Shown: positions 1 to 6,885, counted from the stretch's first letter. The stretch: 17,658 bases of DNA from Brachybacterium sp. (GCA_030451965.1 JAKDNE010000022.1:1-17658); one strand, 5' to 3'. Numbers and translations are program-made. The notes: generated by a model from the sequence alone, not told the origin.

Positions 1-714
1 GCCGGAGTCCGCGGAGATGCGGACATCGCTGCCGAGCGCGTTCCAGGTGCGGGGGCCGACGATGGCGTCGACCCCGATTCCCGCGGCGGACTGCAGGGCG
101 CGCACGGCCGAGGCGGTGGCGGGCCCGAAGGACCCGTCGACCCGCAGCGACGCGCCGGAGGCGTTGAGCTGCTTCTGCAGGGTGGTGACGGCAGCGCCGC
201 GGGATCCGGCGCGGAGCTTGGGATGCGACGTGCTCGTGTCCGGTGCCGTGGAGGTCGCGCCGGTCAGCGTGCCCCAGGTCACCGGACCGACGACGCCGTC
301 CACGCCGATGCCGGCCTGCGACTGCTGGTTCCGCACGGCCCGCAGGGTCGCGGAGCCGAACACGCCGTCGGTCGTGAGCGAGGCGCCGTGTGCGTTCAGC
401 CTCTCCTGGAGGTGGGAGACGGCGGCGCCGCGCGCCCCGCGACGGAGCTTGACGGAGGTGAACTGGGACTGTTTCTTGGCCGGGGCGGCGCTGGGGGCGA
501 CGCTCGGAGCGATGCCGCGGACCGTGCCGACGGCCGAGGCGGAGGGTGCCTGGGCAGTGGCTGCTGCGCCGGTGCTGAGGACGGCGGTCGCGGAGACGGC
601 GCCGATCACGGCGGCGCCTCCGACACCTCGACCCACGGGGGCGGTGAGCCCCCGGTAGTCGATCACGGCGCGACCGGGTGCCCGGTGCGTGCCTCGTGGA
701 GCTGTGGGGAACAT
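1..714 (-). CDS. Secreted protein with two peptidoglycan-binding repeats (partial, C-terminus beyond window)
   Basis: Read on the minus strand from ATG at 714, the frame is open for 238 codons to the window edge. An in-frame TGA four codons upstream makes this ATG the first possible start. Residues 1-56 are basic, then Ala/Val-rich and hydrophobic, ending in an ATAQA-like cleavage region, which is a plausible signal peptide. After a Ser/Pro/Ala linker come two PG_binding_1-type repeats, about 88-150 and 165-228. Each has the family pattern: LRRGARGAAVSHLQERLN or LRAGSRGAAVTTLQKQLN, then a DGxFGxAT motif and a GIGVDxxVGPxTWxxL ending. Such repeats anchor secreted enzymes to the cell wall. Any catalytic domain (for example a lytic transglycosylase or peptidase) would lie off the left edge, so the enzymatic role is unknown. 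The Shine-Dalgarno sequence is weak. Confidence 0.85.
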   Translation of the reverse strand, partial: MFPTAPRGTHRAPGRAVIDYRGLTAPVGRGVGGAAVIGAVSATAVLSTGAAATAQAPSASAVGTVRGIAPSVAPSAAPAKKQSQFTSVKLRRGARGAAVSHLQERLNAHGASLTTDGVFGSATLRAVRNQQSQAGIGVDGVVGPVTWGTLTGATSTAPDTSTSHPKLRAGSRGAAVTTLQKQLNASGASLRVDGSFGPATASAVRALQSAAGIGVDAIVGPRTWNALGSDVRISADSG

Positions 715-786
715 CGTGAGGGATCACTTTCTCTGTCGCCACGCACGGGGGATGCGGCGTCGAGGACGACGTGCACGAGACCAGCG

Positions 787-831
787 CCCGTCACCCAGGG
801 AAGTGGAGGAAGCGACCGGGCCGGTGACGGG
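787..831 (-). repeat. Inverted repeat in the leader of the peptidoglycan-binding gene
   Basis: The arms cccgtcacc (787-795) and ggtgacggg (823-831) are perfectly complementary over 9 bp, with a 27-nt loop. It lies 73-117 nt upstream of the ATG at 714, so it would form an RNA hairpin if transcription starts in the AT-rich block upstream. The function is unknown. Confidence 0.5.
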
Positions 832-938
832 GAAGCGGCAGCCCGGTGAGTGCTGACTGAGCGACTGCAGCACCGCTGGACACTGTATGTGCAGGTGACG
901 GAGGGGCCACAGGGCAGTTTGCACACCCTCTGACACAT

Positions 939-958
939 TTTTACTAAGATTTTGCTAA
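939..958 (-). promoter_or_regulatory. AT-rich direct repeat, candidate operator or promoter
   Basis: ttttactaa (939-947) and ttttgctaa (950-958) are 9-base direct repeats with an 11-bp period, inside the only strongly AT-rich stretch of the window. One-turn direct repeats are typical binding sites of OmpR-family response regulators, and such regulators (for example MtrA) are known to control actinobacterial cell-wall hydrolases. Assigning a specific regulator is inference. No clear -35/-10 pair could be fixed. Confidence 0.35.
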
Positions 959-1226
959 AAATGATGAAATTGCCTCGTGTTCCACGCGGAATTCGAGTCA
1001 CATTATGGTAGTTACACCATTGTGATTCGATCGCGAGGAATGGATGGATCGAAGGAGCCGGCGCAGTGGATCAGCAGGTCAGAACGGGATAGTTTGTCCG
1101 AGATGTCCGTTTGCAATAAAGGTCAAGAATTCATGGAGGTCAGCGTGCGAGAGGGGGATCCGAGAGTATGGACCGCTGTCACCGAATGCTTCGGAACGGA
1201 AGTCGGGAATGCGGAGCCGGGAACGA

Positions 1227-1347
<121 letters not shown>

Positions 1348-1381
1348 GTGATGCCTCGCCATAACGGGTCACCGAGGAGAA

Positions 1382-1387
1382 ACTTTA
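1382..1387 (-). promoter_or_regulatory. Possible -10 box for tRNA-Pro
   Basis: The minus strand reads TAAAGT here, 34 nt before the tRNA 5' end and just after the metallophosphoesterase stop codon. The corresponding -35 position reads CGGTGA and is weak. Read-through from the upstream genes is an alternative source of the transcript. Confidence 0.35.
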
Positions 1388-1404
1388 GCAGGCCCGGCGA
1401 GTGG

Positions 1405-2343
1405 TCACCGCACCGGTGAGGGCTGCGGGGCGCGCAACGTGAGCAAGGTCGCCTCGGGGGGCGTGAACAGGCGGTAGTTCGAGTAGGGGCTCGCGCCCAG
1501 GCCCGCGCTGACGTTCAGGGGCACGCCCCGCCAGGTGGACAGACCGCGGGCCTGCCAGCGAGGGATGTCGCAGTTGGTCACCAGTGCGCCGATGCCGGGC
1601 AGGCGCAGCTGGCCGCCATGGGTGTGGCCGGCCAGGACGAGGTCCGAGCCGTCGGCGGCGAAGGAGTCCAGCACCCGGCGGTAGGGCGCATGCGCGACCC
1701 CGATGCGGAGCACGCTGCCGTGCGCGGGCGGGGGCGGCGACGGGTGAAGCGGGGCCGGCATCTCATCGAGTTCGAGATGCGGATCGTCCACGCCCACCAG
1801 GCGCACCTCGAGCCCTCCCAGCTCGATGCTCGCCCGGGTGTTCGTGAGGTCCTTCCAGCCGTGCTCGGAGAGCCGGTCGGTGAGCTCGCCGATCGGGAGC
1901 GTGGGAACCCTGGGATCTGTCATCCCCGTGGGCCGTGAATCCGGCAGCAGGTAGCGCGCGGGGTTCTTCGGCGTCGGCTCGAACATGTCGTTGGAGCCCC
2001 GGACGAAGGCGCCGGGGCGCCGCAGCAGCGGCTCCAGCGCCTGGGCCAGCACCGGGATCGCGGACGCGGAGGCGATGTTGTCCCCGGTGTCGATCACGAG
2101 GTGCGGGCGCAGCAGCGAGAGGTGCTCGAGGAAGTCGAGCTTGCGCCGCTGGTCCGGCATCAGGTGGATGTCGCTGAGGTGCAGTACGCGGAACGTGCGG
2201 GTTCCCGGCGGCAGGATCCGCAGCTCTGCCTCGCGCAGCGTGAAGCGGTGGATCTCGACATGGCGCGCCCAGCCATGTGCCGCGGCAGCAGCGCCCAGTC
2301 CGAGGCCGCCCACGGCCCCGGCGGCCGCGAGGGCTGGCCGCAC
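1405..2343 (-). CDS. Metallophosphoesterase (YkuE-like calcineurin-type phosphohydrolase)
   Basis: 312 aa, GTG start at 2343, one base after the stop of the penicillin-binding protein gene. GGAGG lies 8 nt upstream inside that gene, so the two are co-transcribed and probably coupled. An Ala/Gly-rich hydrophobic N-terminus (about 2-23) suggests a membrane anchor or signal segment. The dinuclear-metal motifs are in order: LSDIHL (Asp58, His60), DTGDN (Asp88), GSND (Asn118), VAH (His218) and AGHTHGGQ (His240, His242). The canonical GNH(D/E) motif appears as GSND, a variant I recall from actinobacterial YkuE-like proteins. The substrate is unknown; family members act on phosphoesters at the cell envelope. 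The pairing with a PonA2-type protein matches the Rv3683-ponA2 pair of M. tuberculosis and suggests an envelope role (inference). Confidence 0.9.
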   Translation of the reverse strand: MRPALAAAGAVGGLGLGAAAAAHGWARHVEIHRFTLREAELRILPPGTRTFRVLHLSDIHLMPDQRRKLDFLEHLSLLRPHLVIDTGDNIASASAIPVLAQALEPLLRRPGAFVRGSNDMFEPTPKNPARYLLPDSRPTGMTDPRVPTLPIGELTDRLSEHGWKDLTNTRASIELGGLEVRLVGVDDPHLELDEMPAPLHPSPPPPAHGSVLRIGVAHAPYRRVLDSFAADGSDLVLAGHTHGGQLRLPGIGALVTNCDIPRWQARGLSTWRGVPLNVSAGLGASPYSNYRLFTPPEATLLTLRAPQPSPVR

Positions 2344-2344
2344 C

Positions 2345-4744
2345 TCAGTTCCCTCCGGTGGACTGACGGATGACCACGGTCTCGCCCTCGGGCAGGCGGG
2401 TGCCGGCGCCCGGGTTCGTGCCGATCACGTACCACTTGCCCACGGAGCTGCTGGACTCGTTGCGCACCTCGGCCGTGAAGCCGGCCGACTCCACCGCGCT
2501 CTCCGCCTGGCTGAGCACCATCCCCGAGACGTCCGGAACGACGCCCCTCTGGGCCACATCGGAGGACGGCGCGGCGGGCTTCTTGGGAGCTGCCGGGAAC
2601 GGCTTGCTGGGCAGCCCCTCGTGTGCGCGGATCATGTATTCCTGCCAGGTGGGCAGGGAGATGGTGTTGCCCCAGACATGACCGCCGCGGAGCATCTGCC
2701 CGTCGACCGGGAAGCCGCCGGGGCGGACGTTGGCGTTCGGGTGGCCGAACCACACCGCGGTCGACATCTGACGGGTGAAGCCGACGTACCAGGTGTGGTA
2801 CTGCGAGCCCGAGGTGCCGGTCTTGCCGCCGGCCGGGTGGCCCTCGATGATCTTGCCGCGACCGGTGGCCTTGGGGTCCTCGAGGTCCTGCTCGAGGGTC
2901 CAGGCCATGACGTCGGCGACCTCCTTCTCCACGGCCTGGTGGCAGTCGGCGCCGGAGATCTCCATCGCGTCGCCGTTGCGGTCGAGCACCTCGGAGATGG
3001 CCTGGGGCGTGCAGTACGTGCCACCGGCGCCCCAGGTGGCGTAGGCGGCCGCCATGTTCAGTGCGGAGATGCGGACCTCACCGAGCACCAGCACGGCCGG
3101 AGCCAGCTCGGTGCCGTACATGTCCTCGATCGGCATCTCCCAGGTGTCCGGGTCGTAGGGGTCGTATCCCGCCGGGACCACCCCGATGTCGCGTGCCGTA
3201 TTCGCGATGTCGCACAGGTCCAGCTGGCGCGCCATGTCCGTGTAGCCGGTGTTGATCGAGAACTTCGTGGCATTCAGCGCAGTCTCCATCGGCGAGATCC
3301 TCACCGAGACCGCGTTGTCCGGGTTCCAGGCCTCCGCCGACCGCCAGGCGCCGTTGGACAGGCAGGCCGCCGGGGAGCGGGAGATCGGACGCCGCTCGGT
3401 GCTGACCTTGTCGTAGATCGACCGGTCCTGCTCGAGCCAGTCCTGCAGGACGAAGGGCTTGAAGGTCGAGCCGACCGGGAAGCCGTTGCCGCCGCCGAGC
3501 GACTTGGGCACGTTGTAGTTGATCGCCGTCTCACCCGGAGAGACTTCCGCGTACGGGTTGAACGAGCGGTTCTGCGCCATCGTGAGGATGTTGCCGGTGC
3601 CGGGCTCGACGGTCACGATCGAGTGGCCGAAGCCGCTCTCGGAATCGCCGGGGATCTTGCGCTCCAGGATGTCCACGGCCGCCGCCTGGGTCTCGGGGTC
3701 CAGGGTGGTGCGGATGGTGAGGCCGCCGCCGTAGAGCAGCTCGCGGCGCTCGTCGTAGGTCGAGGCGAAGTCCGGGTCGTTCAGCAGGGAGCGCGTGACG
3801 TAGTCGCAGAAGAAGCCGCTGGTCCCGGCCGAGGCGCAACCGGCCTGCACGTTCTGGATGTCCAGCATCTCCTCGACGGGCTGCGAGGTGTACTCCTCGT
3901 ATTCCTCGTCGGTGACGTAGCCCTCGCGCCGCATATCCTGCAGGACCTCGTTGCGACGCTTCTGGCCCGCCTCCGGGTGGGAGACCGGGTCGTACTGGTT
4001 CGGGCCGTTGGTGATGCCCGCCAGCAGGGCGGCCTCACCGGGGTTCAGGTCCACGGCGCTCTTGTCGAAGTAGTGCCGGGAGCCGGTCTCCACGCCGTAC
4101 TGGGAGGGCCCGAACTGCGCCACGTTCAGATAGGCGTTGATGATCTCGTCCTTCGACCACTTCTTCTCGAGGGAGAGGGCGAGCTTCGCCTCGCGCAGCT
4201 TGCGACCGTAGGACTGCTCGGTGGCGGCGATCTGGTCCTCCTGGTCGCCGCGCTGGACGGCATCCATCAGGAGGGCGTTCTTCACGTACTGCTGGGTCAG
4301 CGTCGAGCCGCCCTGGGTGGCGCCGCCGGCGGCGTTGGAGGCGAAGGCGCGGAACATGCCTCGGGCGTCCACGCCGCCGTGCTCGTAGAAGCGACGGTCC
4401 TCGACCGCGATCACCGCATGCTGCATGTGCGGGGAGATCTCCTCCAGCGGCACCATGATGCGGTTCTCCGAGTAGAAGATCGCCAGCAGCGACCCGTCCG
4501 CGGCCTCGATCCGACTCGCCTCGTTCAGCGGCTCCACCTCGAGCTCGGTCGGGTACGAGTCGAACAGCGCGACGCCGTCCTTGGCGACGGCCGAGCCGGC
4601 CGACACCATCGGCAGGAAGAACGCCGCCATCAGGACGCCGGCGAGTGCGGAGACGGCGAGCAGTCCCAACAGCAGGTAGACGGTCTGCAGGAGGGCGACG
4701 GGAAGGGAGCGACCGGAGGTGGGCGCGGACGTGGGGCGGGCCAT
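2345..4744 (-). CDS. ponA2: Bifunctional penicillin-binding protein, class A, with PASTA domain (PonA2-like)
   Basis: 799 aa. It polymerises and cross-links peptidoglycan at the outer face of the membrane. Residues about 15-48 form one transmembrane anchor. The GT51 transglycosylase domain (about 75-255) shows the catalytic AVEDRRFYEHGG (Glu115) and GGSTLTQQ (145-152). The transpeptidase domain (about 340-670) has STFK (Ser426, Lys429), SIN (496-498) and KTGT (641-644). A single C-terminal PASTA domain (about 730-795) follows a Pro/Lys linker. The frame stays open for 165 codons upstream of 4744, but that extension is read opposite the divergent whiB promoter and gene and looks non-coding. 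MARPTS at 4744 is directly followed by the membrane anchor, and a -10 box lies exactly 6 nt before it. The neighbouring metallophosphoesterase and WhiB match the ponA2 locus of mycobacteria. Confidence 0.95.
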   Translation of the reverse strand: MARPTSAPTSGRSLPVALLQTVYLLLGLLAVSALAGVLMAAFFLPMVSAGSAVAKDGVALFDSYPTELEVEPLNEASRIEAADGSLLAIFYSENRIMVPLEEISPHMQHAVIAVEDRRFYEHGGVDARGMFRAFASNAAGGATQGGSTLTQQYVKNALLMDAVQRGDQEDQIAATEQSYGRKLREAKLALSLEKKWSKDEIINAYLNVAQFGPSQYGVETGSRHYFDKSAVDLNPGEAALLAGITNGPNQYDPVSHPEAGQKRRNEVLQDMRREGYVTDEEYEEYTSQPVEEMLDIQNVQAGCASAGTSGFFCDYVTRSLLNDPDFASTYDERRELLYGGGLTIRTTLDPETQAAAVDILERKIPGDSESGFGHSIVTVEPGTGNILTMAQNRSFNPYAEVSPGETAINYNVPKSLGGGNGFPVGSTFKPFVLQDWLEQDRSIYDKVSTERRPISRSPAACLSNGAWRSAEAWNPDNAVSVRISPMETALNATKFSINTGYTDMARQLDLCDIANTARDIGVVPAGYDPYDPDTWEMPIEDMYGTELAPAVLVLGEVRISALNMAAAYATWGAGGTYCTPQAISEVLDRNGDAMEISGADCHQAVEKEVADVMAWTLEQDLEDPKATGRGKIIEGHPAGGKTGTSGSQYHTWYVGFTRQMSTAVWFGHPNANVRPGGFPVDGQMLRGGHVWGNTISLPTWQEYMIRAHEGLPSKPFPAAPKKPAAPSSDVAQRGVVPDVSGMVLSQAESAVESAGFTAEVRNESSSSVGKWYVIGTNPGAGTRLPEGETVVIRQSTGGN

Positions 4745-4750
4745 GTTCCC

Positions 4751-4756
4751 ACAGTA
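4751..4756 (-). promoter_or_regulatory. -10 box for a leaderless ponA2-like transcript
   Basis: The minus strand reads TACTGT, then GGGAAC, then the ATG at 4744. The hexamer occupies -12 to -7 relative to the A of ATG, which is the expected position if transcription starts at the start codon. The -35 region is poor. There is no good Shine-Dalgarno sequence. Confidence 0.5.
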
Positions 4757-4919
4757 CGGGCAGTGGCGGACCGTCGGCCATGAGGCATGCCACGAGCGTC
4801 GAATCTTCACGAATCGGTGGCGCGGCCGCGGCTGATCCCGCTCGGTGGCGGCCCGATCCGGACCGTGCGGGCAGCGCCATAGCACATCCCGTCCGCCGGG
4901 CGCCGGGAGCTCCCATTTT

Positions 4920-4948
4920 TTGCCATGTGGCGAGAGTCTCCATACAGT
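4920..4948 (+). promoter_or_regulatory. Promoter of whiB (TTGCCA, 17 bp, TACAGT)
   Basis: TTGCCA at 4920-4925 and TACAGT at 4943-4948 are separated by exactly 17 bp. This is the best sigma-70/HrdB-type promoter in the window. The predicted start point falls at about 4955-4956, giving either a ~45-nt leader for whiB or a leaderless upstream ORF beginning at 4956. Confidence 0.65.
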
Positions 4949-4955
4949 GAGGACC

Positions 4956-5003
4956 ATGAACGGATCAACGTCGATCCGGAACCTGGGAAGGGGATGCGAA
5001 TGA
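4956..5003 (+). CDS. Possible leaderless upstream ORF (15 aa) overlapping the whiB start
   Basis: ATG at 4956 lies 7 nt after the -10 box TACAGT, so it may be the very 5' end of the mRNA. It encodes MNGSTSIRNLGRGCE and ends with TGA at 5001-5003, which overlaps the whiB ATG (5000-5002) as ATGA. Leaderless short ORFs coupled to a downstream gene are known from mycobacterial transcriptomes. Here translation of the peptide would bring ribosomes to the whiB start. There is no homology evidence; the call rests only on geometry. Confidence 0.4.
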   Translation: MNGSTSIRNLGRGCE

Positions 5004-5302
5004 CCATCGGGGAATCTCCCACGACCACCGACTCGAGCTGGGCGACGCGAGGCGCCTGCGTGAGCATGGAGCCCGACGGCTTCTTCGTGCAGGGTGCCGA
5101 GCAGCACGCGGTGAAAGTTGCCTGCGGAGCGTGCCCGGTGAGGACCGAATGCCTGGCCGATGCCCTGGACAACCGAGTCGACTTCGGTGTGTGGGGCGGA
5201 ATGACCGAACGGGAGCGCCGGCGTCTGCTGCGTCGTCATCCCGACGTGACCAACTGGTGGGCCGTGCTGCGCCGCGCCGAGAAGGAAGCCGTGGGCAGCT
5301 GA
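5000..5302 (+). CDS. whiB4: WhiB-family iron-sulfur transcriptional regulator (WhiB4-like by context)
   Basis: 100 aa from ATG at 5000. An in-frame ATG at 4994 sits directly on the AAGGGG ribosome-binding sequence (4988-4993), whereas 5000 has a 6-nt spacing, so 5000 is chosen. The four cluster-ligating cysteines are Cys20, Cys42, Cys45 and Cys51 (C-x21-C-x2-C-x5-C). The family turn GVWGG is at 63-67, followed by a basic RERRRLLRR segment (71-79) likely to contact DNA. WhiB proteins bind a [4Fe-4S] cluster sensitive to oxygen and nitric oxide and act with the principal sigma factor. The divergent PonA2-like gene and downstream RidA, hydrolase and Crp genes match the whiB4 locus of M. tuberculosis. 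Subfamily identity is inferred from this order, not from alignment. Confidence 0.92.
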   Translation: MTIGESPTTTDSSWATRGACVSMEPDGFFVQGAEQHAVKVACGACPVRTECLADALDNRVDFGVWGGMTERERRRLLRRHPDVTNWWAVLRRAEKEAVGS

Positions 5303-5331
5303 GAGTCCTCCTCCCGACCCGATCCCCCCGG

Positions 5332-5337
5332 TAGGCT
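5332..5337 (+). promoter_or_regulatory. -10 box for a leaderless DUF4177 transcript
   Basis: TAGGCT is followed by CTCCCC and then ATG at 5344, so it occupies -12 to -7. The six intervening bases are pyrimidines and cannot act as a Shine-Dalgarno sequence, which favours leaderless initiation. Confidence 0.5.
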
Positions 5338-5343
5338 CTCCCC

Positions 5344-5514
5344 ATGAGCACTGACACCCGCTGGGAGTACCTGACCGTTCCGCTGCTGATCCACGCGACC
5401 AAGCAGATCCTCGACAACTATGGCGAGGAGGGATGGGAGCTGGTTCAGGTCGTGCCGGGCCCGAACCCGGAGAACCTGGTCGCCTACCTCAAGCGTCCGC
5501 TGGGCGAGGGCTGA
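5344..5514 (+). CDS. Small DUF4177-type protein
   Basis: 56 aa, easily missed. The sequence contains WEYLTVPLL near the N-terminus, then LDNYGEEGWELVQVVP and a final VAYLKRP. This is the compact beta-alpha-beta signature of DUF4177, in which a GxxGWELV turn precedes a strand and a FKRP/LKRP ending. Function is unknown. It follows whiB after 41 nt and precedes the RidA gene by 4 nt, the place where mycobacteria also carry a small conserved ORF between whiB4 and the RidA gene (from memory). It is probably translated from a leaderless mRNA. Confidence 0.8.
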   Translation: MSTDTRWEYLTVPLLIHATKQILDNYGEEGWELVQVVPGPNPENLVAYLKRPLGEG

Positions 5515-5518
5515 GCCG

Positions 5519-6019
5519 GTGGCCGCAACCCCGCCGAGCGGCGGCATCCGGGCCCGGCTCGCCGAGCGAGGACTCTCCCTGCCCACCGTCGCCGCGCCTG
5601 TGGCCGCCTATGTGCCTGCCGTGGCGAGCGGGAACCACGTGCACACCTCCGGCCAGCTGCCCTTCGTGGACGGTGCCCTGCCGCTGACCGGCAAGGTCGG
5701 CGCCGAGGTCACCTCGGAGCAGGCCGCCGAGCTGGCCGCCACCTGCTGCCTCAACGCCCTTGCCGCCATCGAGGCGCTGGTGGGGGACCTGGATCGGATC
5801 GTCCGGGTGGTCAAAGTGACCGGCTACGTCTCCTCGGACCCGTCCTTCACCGCACAGCCGTCCGTGATCAACGGCGCCAGCGAGCTGCTCGGCGAGATCT
5901 TCGGCGATGCCGGTTCGCACGCCCGTGCCGCCGTCGGCGTCGCGGTGCTCCCGCTGGACGCTCCGGTCGAGCTCGACCTGCTGGTGGAGCTCGACGGTCC
6001 AGCCGTCCCGAGCGACTGA
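5519..6019 (+). CDS. RidA (YjgF/YER057c/UK114) family protein
   Basis: 166 aa from GTG at 5519, 4 nt after the DUF4177 stop. The frame is open further upstream, but that part overlaps the DUF4177 gene. The Rid fold is recognisable in the region around VHTSGQLPF (about 41-49), the central helix with CCLNALAAIEALVGDLDRIVRVVKVTGYV compressed over 76-104, and the closing SHARAAVGVAVLPLDAPVEL (133-152). Arg136 aligns with the substrate-carboxylate-binding arginine of E. coli RidA (Arg105). True RidA enzymes deaminate reactive enamines and imines formed from amino acids by PLP enzymes, but many subfamilies have other roles. It lies in an operon-like run with DUF4177 and the hydrolase. Confidence 0.88.
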   Translation: MAATPPSGGIRARLAERGLSLPTVAAPVAAYVPAVASGNHVHTSGQLPFVDGALPLTGKVGAEVTSEQAAELAATCCLNALAAIEALVGDLDRIVRVVKVTGYVSSDPSFTAQPSVINGASELLGEIFGDAGSHARAAVGVAVLPLDAPVELDLLVELDGPAVPSD

Positions 6020-6029
6020 GGGCGGCGTC

Positions 6030-6851
6030 GTGGACGAACGTGCCGCGCAGCGTGACCCCGACGGGCCCGTGGTCGAGCTGATCGGTGTCCGGGCCGGGAA
6101 CCCGGGCCCGATGACTCTGAGCGGCACCAACAGCTACGTGCTGCGTGACGGCGACCAGGTGTGGATCGTGGACCCCGGTCCCCGCGACCCCGAGCACCTC
6201 GCCGAGCTCCTGCTGCACTGCGGGCCGGAGGTCCGGCCCCGGGGCGTGCTGGTCACCCACCGGCACCTCGACCACACCGCCGGAGCCGCCACCCTGGCGC
6301 GGCAGCTGGCCGCCCGCAGCGGGCGCGAGGTGCCGTTGTGGGCGGCGGACCAGTCCGCGGTTCCCGGCTCGCGGCCGCTGCCGGCGACGCTCGAGGGCGA
6401 TCACGGGACCGTCGGCCATGTCGTCCATCTGCCCGGCCACACCTCCGACTCGGTCGCGGTGCTGGTCGAGGGTGGCCGTCTGCTCAGCGGGGACACGCTG
6501 CTGGGCGGGTCCTCCACCGTGATCGTGCCGGACGACGGCGGCTCCCTCACCGACTTCCTGCAATCGCTGGCGATCCTGCGGGCGATGACGGTGGACGGCC
6601 GCATCGGGTCGATCCATCCCGGTCACGGGCCCGTCTACGAGACGCCTCTGGACGCCCTCGAAGCGATCGAGCAGGCGATCGCCCATCGTCGGGAGCGCAT
6701 CGACGAGGTGCGTCGGGCGCGGACTGCGGGCGTGCTGACCATGGACCGCCTGCTGCGGGTGGTCTACGGCCCGGATCTTCCCGAGCAGCTCGAAGGCGCC
6801 GCCCGCTGGAACCTCCGGGCCGCGCTCGATCATCTCGCCGAGGAGCACTGA
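6030..6851 (+). CDS. Metallo-beta-lactamase-fold hydrolase (LACTB2-like)
   Basis: 273 aa, GTG at 6030, 10 nt after the RidA stop, with GAGGGCGG as ribosome-binding site. The metal-binding motifs are THRHLDHT (His77, His79, Asp81, His82), LPGHTSD (His137), SGDTLLG (Asp155) and HPGHGP (His199). The C-terminal ~70 residues after 205, with repeated Arg/Glu helices and LLRVVYG, resemble the winged-helix-like extension of LACTB2/endoribonuclease-type family members. It could be a nuclease or thioester hydrolase; the substrate cannot be read from the sequence. The order RidA-hydrolase, convergent with crp, matches Rv3678c-Rv3677c-crp. Confidence 0.9.
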   Translation: MDERAAQRDPDGPVVELIGVRAGNPGPMTLSGTNSYVLRDGDQVWIVDPGPRDPEHLAELLLHCGPEVRPRGVLVTHRHLDHTAGAATLARQLAARSGREVPLWAADQSAVPGSRPLPATLEGDHGTVGHVVHLPGHTSDSVAVLVEGGRLLSGDTLLGGSSTVIVPDDGGSLTDFLQSLAILRAMTVDGRIGSIHPGHGPVYETPLDALEAIEQAIAHRRERIDEVRRARTAGVLTMDRLLRVVYGPDLPEQLEGAARWNLRAALDHLAEEH

Positions 6852-6866
6852 GGCGCCGATCCCGCT

Positions 6867-6885
6867 GCGGCGGCGTGTCCGCCGC
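6867..6885 (+). terminator. GC-rich hairpin after the hydrolase gene
   Basis: GCGGCGG (6867-6873) and CCGCCGC (6879-6885) form a perfect 7-bp stem with loop CGTGT, 15 nt after the stop codon. No T-tract follows. It is a first, weaker terminator candidate ahead of the large hairpin at 6961. Confidence 0.4.

Larger units (their letters stand above)
715..1226. other. Long intergenic region, partly AT-rich, no supported gene
   Basis: About 510 bases lie between the peptidoglycan-binding gene and the hairpin behind the tRNA. Positions 715-930 (leader side of the minus-strand gene) are GC-rich and hold a 9-bp inverted repeat at 787-795 and 823-831. Positions 935-1020 are strikingly AT-rich for this genome and contain the 9-base direct repeats ttttactaa (939-947) and ttttgctaa (950-958). 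Positions 1020-1226 have intermediate composition. Two overlapping plus-strand frames are open here (977-1282 and 1044-1292), but they lack codon bias, have no convincing ribosome-binding site and run into the tRNA, so I do not call them. I found no c-di-AMP (ydaO) riboswitch core, although such switches often precede actinobacterial cell-wall hydrolase genes. Confidence 0.6.

Noticed and set aside
715..930. c-di-AMP (ydaO) riboswitch upstream of the peptidoglycan-binding gene
   Set aside because: The conserved core sequences of that switch are not present; only generic GC-rich inverted repeats are seen.
1985..4783. A 932-codon open frame on the plus strand opposite the penicillin-binding protein gene
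   Set aside because: It is antisense to a gene with all catalytic motifs intact; its translation is rich in Gly, Val, His and Arg without any domain signal, as expected for a GC-rich shadow frame.
4994..4996. Alternative whiB start two codons upstream
   Set aside because: The ribosome-binding sequence would abut the start codon with no spacing; the ATG at 5000 has a normal 6-nt spacer.
4745..5239. A 165-codon N-terminal extension of the penicillin-binding protein
   Set aside because: It is read across the divergent promoter and most of the whiB gene, has no membrane or domain features, and the ATG at 4744 directly precedes the membrane anchor and follows a -10 box.
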